From: Mactra quadrangularis
Lineage: Eukaryota > Mollusca > Bivalvia > Venerida > Mactridae
Assembly: GCA_025267735.1 (NCBI GenBank)
Contig: CM046295.1
Location: forward strand, 8,269,270-8,333,269
Direction: 5' to 3'
DNA length: 64,000 nucleotides
The position numbers were made by a program, and so were the translations under genes. Below are positions 48,489-60,699 of the stretch, one piece after another. The notes below the pieces were generated by a model, which was given only the letters and a program-made list of their open reading frames with translations, was not told the origin of the DNA and searched no databases. How positions within the stretch are numbered: position 1 is the first letter of the stretch; every line of letters starts with the position of its first letter.

Positions 48489-50008
48489 CAGGGGCGTAGC
48501 TAGACGAAAATTGAATGTACTCACCATTTATCTAGGGGGGTTTCGGGGGCATGCCCCCCGGAAAAGTTTTGAATTCTACATCGCTGGAGATGCGATTTAG
48601 AGCATTTCTGGCAACTATCAGACAGTTTTATGAGGTACATATTTACTAGAAAAAATTCTCAATTACCAATGAAAAGCTATAAAAATGTTAATATTTTTCT
48701 ATTGTTATATCTCTGATATCGGGTATTCCCCCTTGTTTTTTCTAGTGTGGAAAACGGAACCTAAGCATGACGGCATACATTCTTTTGACGCGTTATTAGC
48801 TTTCCGATATGCCATCTGCTTAAAGAAAAACTAAATCCGATCAGATAAAATACGAAACAGCTTACGATCGGGCTAAGTTTATGTTCTAAAGTGTATTTTT
48901 AACTCTTAGATACAAAATAAAGACAAGTAATAAACACATTACTCACTGACGGTGGGATAAATCGTGTATCGGACTTTCGTCGTACTTGGCGGAAACACCC
49001 GATCACATTCGCGGCACGTCTATTTTGAGAACTTGTGTTTCCGTCAAGTACGCATCGAGTCCGATTCAACGATTCGTATCCTATCGTCAGTTGGTAATGT
49101 GTATATGGTAATGTGTATAGAGTGAAATGATTAATCGCCTGAAAACTGATATTTATAAATTGTTTCCAATGGACCACTCTTTAACAGGCCAGCAGACACA
49201 AACTTTTACGAAGTTTAAACACAAACGCAAGCCTGCGTTGTTTTTTTTTCGGCAAACTTGTCAACAATATTTTCCGAGCTGATCTGCATGTCGCGATAAA
49301 TGTTCATCAGCCCCAATCCTGACATGCGCTCGGTACCCATGGTACTTCTGAGGTAGGTTTTCACTCTGCGCATAGTAGAGAAGGACCTCTCTGCGGTGGC
49401 CGTTGACACAGGCATTACTAATAATATAGCGCCGGACATTTGGGTACAGGATCTCGTTGGCCAAACGAACACTTTCACTAAGGGAGGCTTGTGCTTCCGG
49501 GCGGTCATTGGCCAGTGCGGGATCGGTCCACCATGTCTTCCACTTCGAGCACTCTCTTGCGAAGGTGGCTTGGTCTGTGTCGAGACATGCCTGAAAACCT
49601 CTATAGATCTCCACACAGTCTGCGATAAAGTCTTCATTCCGGGGAAACCACAGACATGCATGCTATACGTCATAGCCTAATGATGTCGTTCCGGGAAAAC
49701 AGTCGACAGTGGTATACGTCATAGATGACTGACGTATCAAAAGAACGTAACAGATTATCTCGCGACAAAAACTTACCTTCGCAAACTGTGGTTAAAAATT
49801 AACGTAGATCTACACAAGTTTTACTGAAACTTTTTATGTGTGTCTGTGTTGCACTTCCTCAAGAAGCGAAGGTCTGAAAAAACAACCCTTACCCGTGTGA
49901 GGCAGTACTTTTATTGCATTTTTCTCATTTTAAGACTTTTCTATTTTTGAGGTTTAATTTCGATTTGTACGCCCGGTCGTACAGGGAGTATGCCTGGATA
50001 CGCCACTG
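48489..50008 (-). mobile_element. degenerate hAT transposon (1.52 kb)
   Basis: The ends CAGGGGCGTAGCTAG and CTGGATACGCCACTG are inverted repeats (12 of 15 paired) of the common hAT 'CAGGGGCGTA' type. The 5-bp direct repeat ATAGG abuts both ends exactly. The interior contains only the C-terminal part of a hAT transposase on the minus strand, frameshifted. The catalytic core is missing, so the copy is dead or mobilised only in trans. Confidence 0.9.
49215..49614 (-). pseudogene. hAT transposase C-terminal dimerisation domain, frameshifted
   Basis: Two overlapping minus-strand frames encode consecutive parts. One (from 49614 to about 49430) reads EIYRGFQACLDTDQATFARE... to NEILYPNVRRY. The second (about 49440 to 49215) continues with VMPVSTATAERSFSTMRRVK and ...LGLMNIYRDMQ. 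The P-S-T-A-x-x-E-R-x-F-S signature followed by K-x-x-x-R-x-x-M-x-x-x-R-x-x-x-L is the hATC dimerisation motif, as in ZMYM1-like transposase-derived proteins. A one-base-type frameshift near 49430 and loss of the N-terminal zinc finger and catalytic region make it a pseudogene. Confidence 0.9.
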
Positions 50009-50469
50009 ATAGGAACAAACCACAATGTTGGAATCCAGGTGTATACTGTTAATAAACGGGTACTGCCACATCTAATGAGAATCAACATGTTAAAAAGGCG
50101 GCCTGTAAACTTTTGGAAGCCAGAACTAACTACAATGGTACAATAAAAAAATGTGTACAAAGAACAACAGGATACCATCTATGTTTCATGCTTTTCAGCA
50201 ACAAAGTGTAAATAACTGTCTTTCAAGTTTGTAATGCTTGTTGGACATGTCGTTGATACAGACTAGAAGGCATTCACTAGAAAGCAATGTATTATGCAGA
50301 CCAAGTCACATGAACAACTTTTTATGAACAAATGCATCACCATCATCATCATAAAATACATAAATGTCAGTATTATATCTTATTCTAACATAGGCACGTG
50401 CGCTTTCACTCTTTATTCAATGTGACGTCATCTATGCTTTATTATTCAATAAAATATAGCTGGTGACGG

Positions 50470-51300
50470 CTGTTGAAATTTTACTCCCCACGTTAAATGA
50501 GCAAAGCCGAAAATAGCGCCCGAGTTTAAAGGGTTGACTATAACAGAACATTGGAACATGTCAGTAAATTTAAAACATGTACTAACCTTATTACTTGACC
50601 AAAAATGGTATAAACTGTGTTTAAAACGATTCTAGCATAAACATGACCTACTTCAAGTTCAAGACGTTTTCTAAGTCCCAGCATTTCCCGGTTCCGCTGT
50701 CTCATTTCATCCTGCCCTTCATCCGACGATCATGCCAGCCATTATACGAAAATACAAAGATTGACTATTTAATCAAAGCCAAACTGTGCATAGCATAATA
50801 TAATGGAACGGCTACGTGGATTCTTTCAAGTTCATAATCATCCAAGCTGACAAGAGCAGCGCTGATTTCGAATCATTTTCCGAAAATCTGTCCTTGCTTG
50901 ACACGCGTTCATAAATCCAATTTATATCCAACCTTTTAAAAAATTCTCCATCGAAATGTCTGATAACACATTACTATCCAGTAAACATCCAATTATTTAA
51001 GCAGTATTTGCAATATTCCGCCGAAAACATCGAACTTAAATGCTACATCATCGTGTGTATATAAAATGTCACTCACTAAGGGCAAGGTCGAATGTTTATT
51101 TCACGGCGCTTATTTTAAAGAATGATGTTTAACACACAAATAAAACTATGACAATTCGTATTTAGTTTTGGGTTCATTTTTTTAGAATTAAGATTTGAAT
51201 ATTATTTGTTTGAAATTAGAATCAATTATCAATGAGATCTATGTAAATAAAGGCTATTTTCGGCCTTTGCACTGGGGAGTGGATTTCAACAGCATGGCGA
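50470..51300. mobile_element. probable TIR element with ~50-bp inverted ends
   Basis: tgttgaaattttactcccca and caaagccgaaaatagcgcc near 50475-50521 are matched in inverse orientation at 51252-51296 (ggctattttcggcctttgca; ggggagtggatttcaaca). No TSD could be fixed. The interior has a CpG-containing segment with the small open frame listed next. Confidence 0.65.
50652..50705 (-). CDS. candidate short first exon
   Basis: On the minus strand ATG opens an 18-codon charged segment (MRQRNREMLGLRKRLELE) ending GAA|GTAGGT, a usable donor. The frame is open six codons further upstream (DEGQDE) and also reads through the donor. Composition is richer in G+C than the surroundings, and the peptide would be helical. 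It lies inside a probable TIR element, so it may be transposon-derived rather than a host gene. No family recognised. Confidence 0.25.
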
Positions 51301-51366
51301 ATCTGTCAGTTAAAAATAGTTCTATAAAATATCTTTTCTAAGGATGAATTTTGCGATGTTAGAATC

Positions 51367-51536
51367 GAAATAACTTACAGTTGTCAATTTTTTATTGTCT
51401 AATAAAACTTAGGCACTCGTTTGATGCGCTAATTAAATCACTCGTGCTAAAGCACTCGTGATTTAATCATACGCGCATCACAACTCGTGACTATGTTTTA
51501 TTAGACAATAAAATATAGACAACTGTAAGTTATTTC
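51367..51536. mobile_element. 170-bp palindromic MITE
   Basis: gaaataacttacagttgtca at the left is inverted at the right end (gacaactgtaagttatttc). The inner part adds ttttattgtctaataaaac and its complement, and a central gcactcgtg / cacgagtgc palindrome. Nearly the whole element can fold into one hairpin. Confidence 0.88.
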
Positions 51537-54179
51537 TTAAACAACATGTTGTGCCAATTGGCACACTCTTAATTTGATACAAGATTCTGAATTGCAGCAA
51601 GTTGATCAACATTGATCAGTTGACTTTGAAAACATTTTGAAAAAATTTCATTCATTCAATTGAACTTTTAAACCATGATTCAAGATTCATTTCATAAATA
51701 AACGTAGATTTGGTATCTGAGACACACGTATATTATATCATACCAGGGAATTAGATGTTATCTATGTCTCTGATCATACCGACACAGATTTAATAAACAA
51801 TCATTTTGAACAAAATTAAATCCAAATAAAGAAATCAAAAATTCAAAATGTCTTACCTGTATATAAGTATCCAAACAACTGACCAGACAGGTGCGAGCTT
51901 TGAAATTTCAACAAAAACATTTCACACATTTTGCCTATTGTCTACACCATTGTATTAGGTATCAATAGAGCGCACGTGAATTATGTTTCGCTCACGGTTT
52001 TCAACCAATCAAAACGCTTACCGCTAGTGATCTTATGGTTTCATAAATTTGACTGCGGGGCAAAACGCATGGACTTAAAAGATTAGAAAATCATTCGTGG
52101 CTACCTCTCGGATGATTCCGTAAAATGACGATCAGAGTTAGCGCGGGAATAACCGAGGTGTACCGAATATTTTGCCAGTCTAAGGTATGAGAAACGTGCA
52201 CCGAGCCAACGACAATCACTGTGGTCACCCATCCAAACATTAACCTCAAAGCCCATTACTCAATATGTAGCACAGGCTGCTACAGGCTGCTGTTCACAGC
52301 GTATATCTAAAACTGACTTTAATAATTAGGAGGAAAGTAAGTATGTATGTACAGATACAAAACTGCAAAATTTGAAATACATACATGTAATGTACAGTAC
52401 GTAAACCTGCCCTCAATCGAACGGATGCAAAATAACTTTAAACTGAATAAACAAAGGTTTAACCAACATCCTACACAATATAAAGTAGTTATGTTTTTAC
52501 AAATTTTTCCTTGTCCAGAAAACTAAGTATCTTTTTTATGCGGTTTGCGAATAATTCCGACGATGTTCAGATGGGGCTGTCTTATTATCCGGAGGAAACA
52601 TTTATAGGTGATATCCCAGTCTGTTTTGTTTTTTTAAAGAAACATCTCGATCGTCATTATGGAGGGGCTAAGTCTACCGCCCCACCCCTGGTCGAACGGA
52701 CCTGTTATTTTCTCGAATTGAACAGACGAGCGATTATTATAGCCAAATTAATATAAAAGCCGGCTTAATTCTATCTTCAGTACATGTCTTTTACTCTCCT
52801 CTCTATGGGTGCCCGTATTTAATTTTCAAATTTTGGTCACTTAGAGAGAAAAACCTAATTAGTAACTAGTGAGACAATATACATAATTGAACATAATATG
52901 AGACTGAAGTGCGTATTAACACATATTTCAATGTGTATTTTAATTGTGAATATATCATAGACATATTAAGAGGTCTATGGAATAGATATATAATTACGCA
53001 TCAACCAATACTATGAAAACTTATGTCGTGTTATACATTATGAAAATACACTAGCGTTAACTATACTTAGGAAGTGCCAGTTCATTGTCAATACTACCAG
53101 AAAATCGCCGACAAAAACCAAGTGTTTGTATGGTCTTCGACAATTTGTACAATAGGATATATAGATCTATCATATTATTTGATTTTTTGTATTGTTAAAT
53201 ATTGGGTTGGGGGGAAAATCCCGGGATCAAAAGTGTTAGCATTACGGGCATAGACCCTGTATATACATGTATACTGTATAGTGTCAGTTCTTATTGTATT
53301 AGCCGGTACGGATACCGTGTTTACGAGTTTTTAAACAAATAAAAAAGCAAAAGTCCGAGTAGTTCCGATCTTTGCGTCTACAGAAACGCCCAACATTTCT
53401 TTTAATGAATTCTAATAGTTCTTAAAAATTTTAACTCTTAGAATATGAAACAAAACTGTCTTTAATATGATTTCATTTGCAAAAGCAGGTACTATTTTTG
53501 TTTAATTAATTTATTCATTTACTTGCTCATGAATGTCATGAGTTTTCGCGACGTGAAACTTGGCACTAAATGTTGCACTAATGCTATGTCGAGTTCCACT
53601 TCCTAATTATTGATTGACATCATGATAATGATAATAAATATTGTTACTGTTATTAACAATATAAACTGTCATCTGTTATTTCTATCGAATTTGAAGCCAA
53701 AACCTAGTGAAGTGCAGATGTTGTTGAAGACTTCGGTTCTGACCGCTGTAATCTCCCTTGATAGTATTGTTTTGGTAAAATCTTCTGTATTATCTCTTGT
53801 GAAGTTGTGTTTATTTTTCTACTTTGTTTATGAATTTCAGGTTTTAAAAAGCTATACAAATATGACATTATCAGTTTCTCTCCGGCACTTTCACTAACTG
53901 ATATGTTAGCATGTGTAGTTTGGTTTGTTGATTGATTTGCTGAATGAATCATGAGTGTATGATAATCAAAAGCTATGATTTTTTTCAGATAGATACGAAA
54001 AATTCTTTTAGTATGAGAAAAAGTACCAAGCCTGAAAGGCATTTGAGATTTCACCAAAAGATGAAAAAAAGTCTCCTGCCAAGAGTCAAAGTGTAGTGTC
54101 CTTGTTAAAATGTGTTTTCTTTTTCTAAAGGAGCAAAGATACAGAGGTATATTTTTTATTTATAGCCAGTGTTACATAA
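51537..54179. other. unassigned stretch with no supported gene
   Basis: Mixed composition; CpG is visibly more frequent at 51960-52220 and 52530-52750. A plus-strand open frame at 52511-52756 (81 codons) and opposing frames at 53610-53897 (plus) and 53704-54057 (minus, 117 codons) have no domain I recognise. In DNA this AT-rich, a frame of that length is near the limit expected by chance. Confidence 0.45.
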
Positions 54180-54440
54180 TAACAGTTAACATTTGCTTTG
54201 AAAATCTAGTGACATAAACACCATTAATTTTAAATACAAATTGATACAATTTATGTTTAGCAGTGATGAGTATAAATTAAACACTTTTCAATCAACATGG
54301 CATACTTTTGTACTTCCAATTTTGGACTCATGTTTAAGGAGACACATAAGTCCGAAATATCACAGTACAGTTTCTTATGAAAACAAATTTAGTTGTTTAA
54401 TACTTTTCATCGCTATATATCACCTTATTTTATGCAAACT
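54180..54440. repeat. family B related fragment
   Basis: aacatggcatacttttgtac, ttccaattttggactcatg and cataagtccgaaatatcaca match the interior of the elements at 33519 and 47157. Terminal inverted repeats are not evident here. Confidence 0.65.
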
Positions 54441-54814
54441 TGTCTTTTATTTTATGACAATGTAAAATTTTCAAAAATAGTCATTTACTCTTTTTCTGAC
54501 AGTTTGACTCTTCTTTTTACTATTATTATTATTATATACCAAATTCATATAATAATTTGTATATTATCTCCTTTGATAGATTGCCGTGCTAAGTTGAAAA
54601 AATCACCTTTATGAAGGAATCAAAAGTTAAAACGAAGTGTGTACAATTAATATAAAATGGATGCATAATGTGATAATGAACATAAATTATATGGTACATA
54701 TATCATCTCTGAAAATATATGAGGTAGCTAATGGTAAGTAAAGTTAGTAAAGGTATTTTATAGTCTTAAGTTTTCATGCTTATGCATGTTCAACATGGTC
54801 ATCAGGCTACTGGT

Positions 54815-55023
54815 TTCTATCTTTCAATCTACCGGAAGAGTCTTTTACTCGCTAAGTGCTGCTGACATATTGGTGCAACAGGTACCAATTTACACTTGGA
54901 TGAATTGAAGCAATCACGGGTAAATTTCTTGCTCAAGAAAATTAGCAATGCCTCTAGTTGGGTTCAAACCTCGGATCTCTTGATCCCTATGCTCAGATCC
55001 TACCTCTGGACCACAGCTCCTAC
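54815..55023 (-). mobile_element. tRNA-derived SINE with conserved central domain
   Basis: On the minus strand box A (gagctgtggtccagaggtag) and box B (gaggtttgaacccaac) form a good tRNA-like head. It is followed by attttcttgagcaagaaatt and taccc, resembling the 'cttgagcaaggcacttaaccc' central motif shared by several animal SINEs. The body continues through gtgtaaattggtacctgttg to about 54815. Confidence 0.85.
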
Positions 55024-55277
55024 AAGATTATGTAAGTGACTTTGTCAACCTCATTATAGTAAAACTGAAAAACAAAGTTCCTCTCTTTGTTCAATAAAGC
55101 ATCAGTGGAACAACTTTATTTTTGGTAAAATTATTGCATAAGTTGTGCTATGTTGTGATTGTTAAATCATTAAATAGTTTTGATTTTTTTCTATTCCTTT
55201 ACAAGTAGCTTATCAGCAAAAATGTAGTAAAAAGATTAGTAAAAACTTTCATTTCACAATATGGATGGACACCTTAC

Positions 55278-55424
55278 TTTGTGACCTGGCTCAAAAATGC
55301 ACCATTCATGTGCCCAAGTGGCCCTAGTACTATAATGGCTAATCTGTATCCCTGATAAATATGATATTTCAGTTGTTTCAGCCATAGAGTGTTTAACAGA
55401 CATGCCTGACTGTCTGCAAGGACA
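55278..55424 (-). CDS. candidate 147-bp exon
   Basis: On the minus strand acceptor ctcttccacactacag and donor AAA|GTAAGG enclose 49 phase-0 codons. They begin CPCRQSGMSVKHSMAETTEI and end TRATWAHEWCIFEPGHK, with two Cys near the start and a Trp/Cys-containing end. A second frame is also open, so coding status is unproven. Both boundaries in phase 0 match the other minus-strand candidates. No family recognised. Confidence 0.38.
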
Positions 55425-57603
55425 CTGTAGTGTGGAAGAGTGTCTCCCTTGCAATTGTTCAACTGTACCTCGACCATAAGATAAATGTGTATTATTTTGT
55501 ACGTATTGTATTTCTACATGTAATTACTGGTAAGTATAGTAAGATCAATGAATTTATACTATTGTACTAATACTAATCTATTGTTATTTGTTAGTTTATA
55601 TGTTAGTTTAATATTTGAACATTTGATCCTTCTTGCGGCCCGTCAAAAACCAATATTTTGACAATGGTGTGGGTATAAGCAGATAAACCCAAACTGTATA
55701 TTTTGTTAAGTTTAAGAGGTGTTTGGCCGACCATGAAATGCACTTGTATTCTTATTGAGGAGATTTTCTCACTGTCGATCAATCGTAGTTATAAAAATAC
55801 CGTTTATTTAAATTCACTTTCTTCCTTTTCATAGTATCGTATGAAGTGTGGTAAATCGTATTGAGAATGTGACGAGCAGAAAATTGTGTGATTAAATCGT
55901 TGAAATGGAATGTTTTGTGTCGGTTTATGTGCTAAAATTGTGCATTTATTTAGATTAAAATTTTTCAGGGGTTCGTTGGGAATTTCTGAACTTGGATAAA
56001 AATTTATGTGTGGTATTGCATGTATATATACTTGGATATTATTGCATTTATACAAAGTTTTGTGGTTTATGTATTGTGGAAAAATTTACTATATCAAGTA
56101 AGTACTATTTTCATATAATCAATTACTATTAAACATTTCTTTCAGAGGAATGGATGTAAATCGCCACACAAATCAATTCATGTGAATGTATTTTAAGGCT
56201 GAGCTCAGCATCAGAGACAGATCTTTTTAATAGTCAATGCCCCAAGATGCTTTGAATAATAAAAAAAGTTGATGCTGACTGATTGGAATCACTAATTTGC
56301 AGCTTTTGTAATGGTCAAATAAAGGAATAAACCGTACGTTAAAATGATAAATATAAGCAAAATGTTTCTGGATGAGCCTGTATTATGATATTAGAGCATT
56401 AGTGAGATATAACCAACCAAGTCTTAAAAATCAGTCAGAATGTGGTTGAAAGAAAGAATTAAGTAATTCATATCAAAAACAAGAAAATAAGAAACAAGGC
56501 TGATTTAAACTGAAAGTTGCTTTATTCATATTCAGAATGGAAACTGTATATTAAAATCACGGGAGAAAAAGTGTTGTTTTATTCAAAGTTGCTGAATTCA
56601 GAGGGTTAAATATTTTTTTATGTTGAAATGCATCAAATTTAAGCTGTAGAACATAGTATGCGTGGGGGGCTTAATGAAACACAATTGTAGCTCCCTTTCA
56701 TTTCAAATAGAGTTACAATAGTGTTCTTTCACCCCAAGAATTAATTACATAAATTTTACTCATATTCTTATACCAACCATCAAAAAGACTATTACAGGTG
56801 ATGTCATCATTGTAACTGTATAACATCTTTATTTACTGTCCTATCTTCGTCAAAACTTCCATTAAAATATATCAGCTTGACATTTATTGTTGAAACTTGA
56901 AATTTAAATACACTAGGTTGCTGAGAACAGTTTTCAATAACGTACACACCTTTTGTACCTATGTAGCCATTCATTGTATCTTTTCTATTGTTCAAAATTT
57001 TTACTTTTATTTATAAAAAACCCTATTTTATTACTTTGTTCAGAATGAATAATTGATGTAGGTCTCTTTAAATGGGCTTTCAATTTTTTATTGTAATATG
57101 GTGAAACCTTAATACATAGGCCTGTTAAAACATATATTGGTGAAAGTGTTTCAGTATTAAATCTGTTTTCAGTATTTTGAGAATAAATAACTCTACCATA
57201 AATTTGTATGAAATCTGTCGTATTTTAGTATTTTAAAAGTATTTTTTTAGCATTTTCAAAACTTTCTACTTCCACCCATGAATTTAATTATATTGTATGG
57301 GCTGTGCTTTACATTGCAGTACTAGCCCAGCTTTATGAATTTATGTGTTTTTCACTAGCCCAAAATCAAGCTTAACGAGGCCTGGACTACAGGCTAGTTA
57401 ATTAATGAAATGGCTCGATACTGTTACAAGAGATTGCAATCTCCTATGCAGTGAAATTACTCTTGTAATACAAAGAGACTTAGTTGCATAGTATGAATTT
57501 ACTAGATTATTGAGTAGTAGAGATTGATGCCGTTAATAGTTGGTGCAGTTAATGATTAGGATCAAGGTTTGTTGGTGCTGTTAATAATTGGGATCAAGGT
57601 TTA
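55425..57603. other. AT-rich stretch, no supported gene
   Basis: It includes a palindromic aaggctgagctcagcat near 56195. A minus-strand open frame at 56807-56995 contains GVYVIENCSQQPSVFKFQV and could be part of an exon, but its acceptor lacks a pyrimidine tract. A 33-bp word (gttaat...gggatcaaggttt) is duplicated at about 57538-57603. Confidence 0.45.
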
Positions 57604-57739
57604 GAACTGAATAGTGTGCGGTTGTTGTTCTGCATAGGTCAAATTCAATTAAGAACACTCCGAAGGAAAATATCAAAAGCTGTTTTTGTGCAGAGAGTTT
57701 GTTCTGTAGAGGGCCGCTCTGCAGAGGCTTTACTGTATC
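57604..57739. mobile_element. possible end of a pogo/Tigger-type transposon
   Basis: Read from 57737 on the minus strand the sequence starts CAGTAAAGCCTCTGCAGAGC, resembling the CAGTnAAACCTC ends of Tigger-like elements, and is bordered by TA. The opposite end was not found. Confidence 0.35.
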
Positions 57740-57990
57740 AAATATTGATTCATAGCTTGAATGAATTGTCCATATTTGCAATCAATAAATGTTAACATTT
57801 ATTTGATTAGGTTTTAATTTAAATAAGACCAATAGACACAGCTAGGTAGATGGGGTGTCATGGTCACAATTACCCCAAACTTTTTTGCTTTATACTGTAG
57901 ATTATACTGGCAGATATAGCCAGGTGGATGGACAACAGAGTCACTACCCTATCAGGATCCTACCATACAAGCAACATGGAATGCTGAAAT

Positions 57991-58247
57991 CAGGGTTAGA
58001 CACTTACGATTTTTACCAGGGATCCAAAGGAATACCTAGTCTGTTACTCAGGGATTCCTTCTAAACATTAGGGATTCCTCCAATAAAAGACAAAAATTTG
58101 GATACAAATTTGCTGTCACTAATTGTAGTAAACAATTCATGGCAATGTTCAGGGATTCTGATGGAATCCCTAGCTGAAAATCACTGGGATTCCTCCCAAG
58201 TTTTTGGGATCCTCTGAATCCCGGAACACTGTTAGTGTCCAACCCTG
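57991..58247. mobile_element. 257-bp TIR element, hAT-like ends
   Basis: CAGGGTTAGACACTTACGATT and AACAGTGTTCC-side end GTTAGTGTCCAACCCTG form inverted repeats (CAGGGTTRGACACTWAC). Flanks show an imperfect 7-bp direct repeat (ctgaaat / ctaaaat). The interior has several agggattcct / aggaatccc words in both orientations. Non-coding. Confidence 0.78.
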
Positions 58248-59339
58248 CTAAAATTAGTTATTTTGGTCTTAACACCCCTTTGAAAAACATTCTATTACTG
58301 GACTCTAGCCCTTAATAAAGGGAAGAAATCTGCATTGAGACATTCTCAGAATACTTAAATATTTGAACAAGTGCAATACACATATAAGATTGTCTCAAAT
58401 TGGTATGTTTAATGAGTGAAATGTTTAAAGCATGCTATGATAGTCAAAAAATATACAACGTTCTACATAATTCATTTATATTTGGAATTGATTGACTATA
58501 AAAATGACCTTATTATTAATGTTTCTTGTTTTTGACTTACGATGATTTTTATCGTTAGATTTTTTGTGAAAAGCGCCACTGGATAACATTCAATTGATTC
58601 ATAATGTGAAAGTAAGATGAGAAGAAACTGTAAAACAAAAATCAGTCAATGAAAACAAATGGTTTTGATACATTTATAACTCAATTATAGTGAGCAGGTA
58701 GTTGAACTAATTGTTATATAGCTATGTAATATGAGGGATAGGTTTTTATATTTCTCTTCAGTTTAGTTTTTTTATTGCTGGACGAAAACTTTTTATTTTT
58801 ATCTTTGTTTGGTATACATTGATTTTTTTGTTTTATATCCAAGATTGTCAACTATTTATTTAAGTTAACCTAGAAAATAGTAACACATTTAAGGAGAAAA
58901 GAGTGAAGATTTTACTTGTTGTTGCTTTTTGACATCTCATTTAAAATTGCTTTTAGATGTTCAAAATTGGATAGAAAAAATTGTTTAGAAATTCTGAAAA
59001 CTCATTTCTAAGGTTGCAACGTTGCTTTACAATTTTTAGTCCTTAACATTTTAAAATTTTGATATCTGTAATGCAATCTGATTTTGGAAGACGAAATGCA
59101 GTGCATTTTATACCCAGTTTTATTCAGTTGAAACATTCAAGACTTGTCAGCAAATGTTATAAAAGAATGAGCCATGGTTATCTATGCTGAAAATGCAATT
59201 TATCATTTTATTATATGAAATAATTTCTCACATGCAAATGAATTAGGGCATCTGCATCTGTAATATAAATGTGACAAGCTTGGATTCATTTTTGTTTTTG
59301 TGTAGCTTATTGATACTGCATAAATGTGTAGATTACTTA

Positions 59340-59418
59340 TAAAACCTGATAAAAATCCATATTTCAAACCCTCAACCTTCCCAGTTGAAAGCCGAAGCTC
59401 TACCATGAGTCATAAAAG
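59340..59418 (-). mobile_element. tRNA-derived SINE head
   Basis: On the minus strand box A-like ctcatggtagagcttcgg and box B-like gagggtttgaaatat are at tRNA spacing. The body downstream (to about 59200) is AT-rich and not resolved. The minus-strand open frame 59203-59406 runs through it and is not a gene. Confidence 0.55.
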
Positions 59419-59463
59419 TTAGCTTAAACCTAAAGGCAAGATGGTACAAGTGCTATTCCATAC

Positions 59464-59547
59464 CTCATCTATGTAAACCCCTTCAAGTCCCCTCTGTCCT
59501 TGAGTTCTTGGAGCTTGGCTGTCTTTGGGACTATCTAAGGGTGCCAT
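59464..59547 (-). CDS. candidate first coding exon (84 bp)
   Basis: Minus strand: acceptor aacttctttcactag at 59558, ten bases, then ATGG with G at -3 opens 28 codons starting MAPLDSPKDSQAPRTQGQRG, ending with ...GVYIDE at GAG|GTATGG. The same frame has a stop (TAA) just upstream, so ATG would be the true start after a 5' UTR intron. Base composition is richer in G+C than its surroundings. The exon ends in phase 0. No family recognised. Confidence 0.38.
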
Positions 59548-60699
59548 CACTTAATTCCTAGTGAAAGAAGTTGTTGATGGGAGATAGGAGGCTTTTCTGA
59601 ATAAACTAAAAAAATAGCTTGTACCATGCACATAGATTTAAATAGACCAAATAATTAGAAAATATTGAAATCGCTACATTTAAAAAATTCCCCACCTCTT
59701 AAGTATATAGGTACTTTCTACTTATATCTGAATAAATCCATGTTTCAAGAGGTTTACAAATATATATAAGTATTAGTATTGTACGTAGCCGGTAATTTTC
59801 AAGTGGTATTATTGGTATAATTGATAAAATGAAAACAAAAAATCCTAAATCTTAACAAGTGTAAAAGCATTGTTCCTTTGTTTGTCTCATAGATTATATC
59901 GGCTCTTTTAATTTTTTTTTTGAAAAAAATTTACTAGGCTGTGCATAAATTGACACTTAATGACTTCAAGCTTGTTTTAATTGTTTTTTTTCCCTTCATG
60001 GGTTTTATGTCTACTATTTTTGTTTAGGCCTTTTATTTTGCCTCAGCCTTTTAGGCATTTTCCTTATTTTTTTGTGTTGAATTAAATTCATTGTCTTTTC
60101 CCTATAGCTATTCATTCTTGATTTTATTATTTTTTTAGTATTTTTTTCACATGTTAGATTGCTTATTATCAATAAGAAATATGATGAAAAAGCTTTCATG
60201 GATCAATTCCCTTTTAAGGAAATCTATTGGGGGTAAGATGCATGTTAGAACTCATTTGCATTGTTCAAACATTGTCTTTTTAAAAATATATGTCAAACTG
60301 GGGCCAAATGTTTTCATACCCATTGAAAAGTATTAGACTAGAAACTTGGCTTGTTTGAACAGGTGGAACGGCTATTTGTTTATTCTCAATGAAATCCCTC
60401 TATGTTAAAGGTTTGGACTATTAAGATATCAAATTTCATAACATCTTACTGCTCTCATTTTTCCAAGGTACTTGAGAATATTGTCCTTTATTTCTATATT
60501 AGATGCTTGGTGAATGAGCTGATGCCAGGTAGAACTAAAAACCACTGGATGGTCAGACTACTCAAAAACTTATGTAATAAACATGCTAGTTCCTATCCCA
60601 TCCAAAACCTACTATTTTATCCTTGCGAAAGAAACTTTATCCTACTAGCTCCGTACTGGGGGACCAGGAAGCAGACTCAAAAGTAAAAAATCTATGTTG

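Noticed and set aside
48899..49177. 92-codon minus-strand open frame inside the hAT element
   Set aside because: It lies beyond the end of the transposase homology, towards the 3' end of the element, with no family signature.
53704..54057. 117-codon minus-strand open frame
   Set aside because: No recognisable domain, the opposite strand is open over the same stretch, and the length is not clearly above chance.
56837..56958. Exon-like minus-strand segment with GVYVIENCSQQ...
   Set aside because: The acceptor lacks a pyrimidine tract and the entry phase disagrees with neighbouring candidates.
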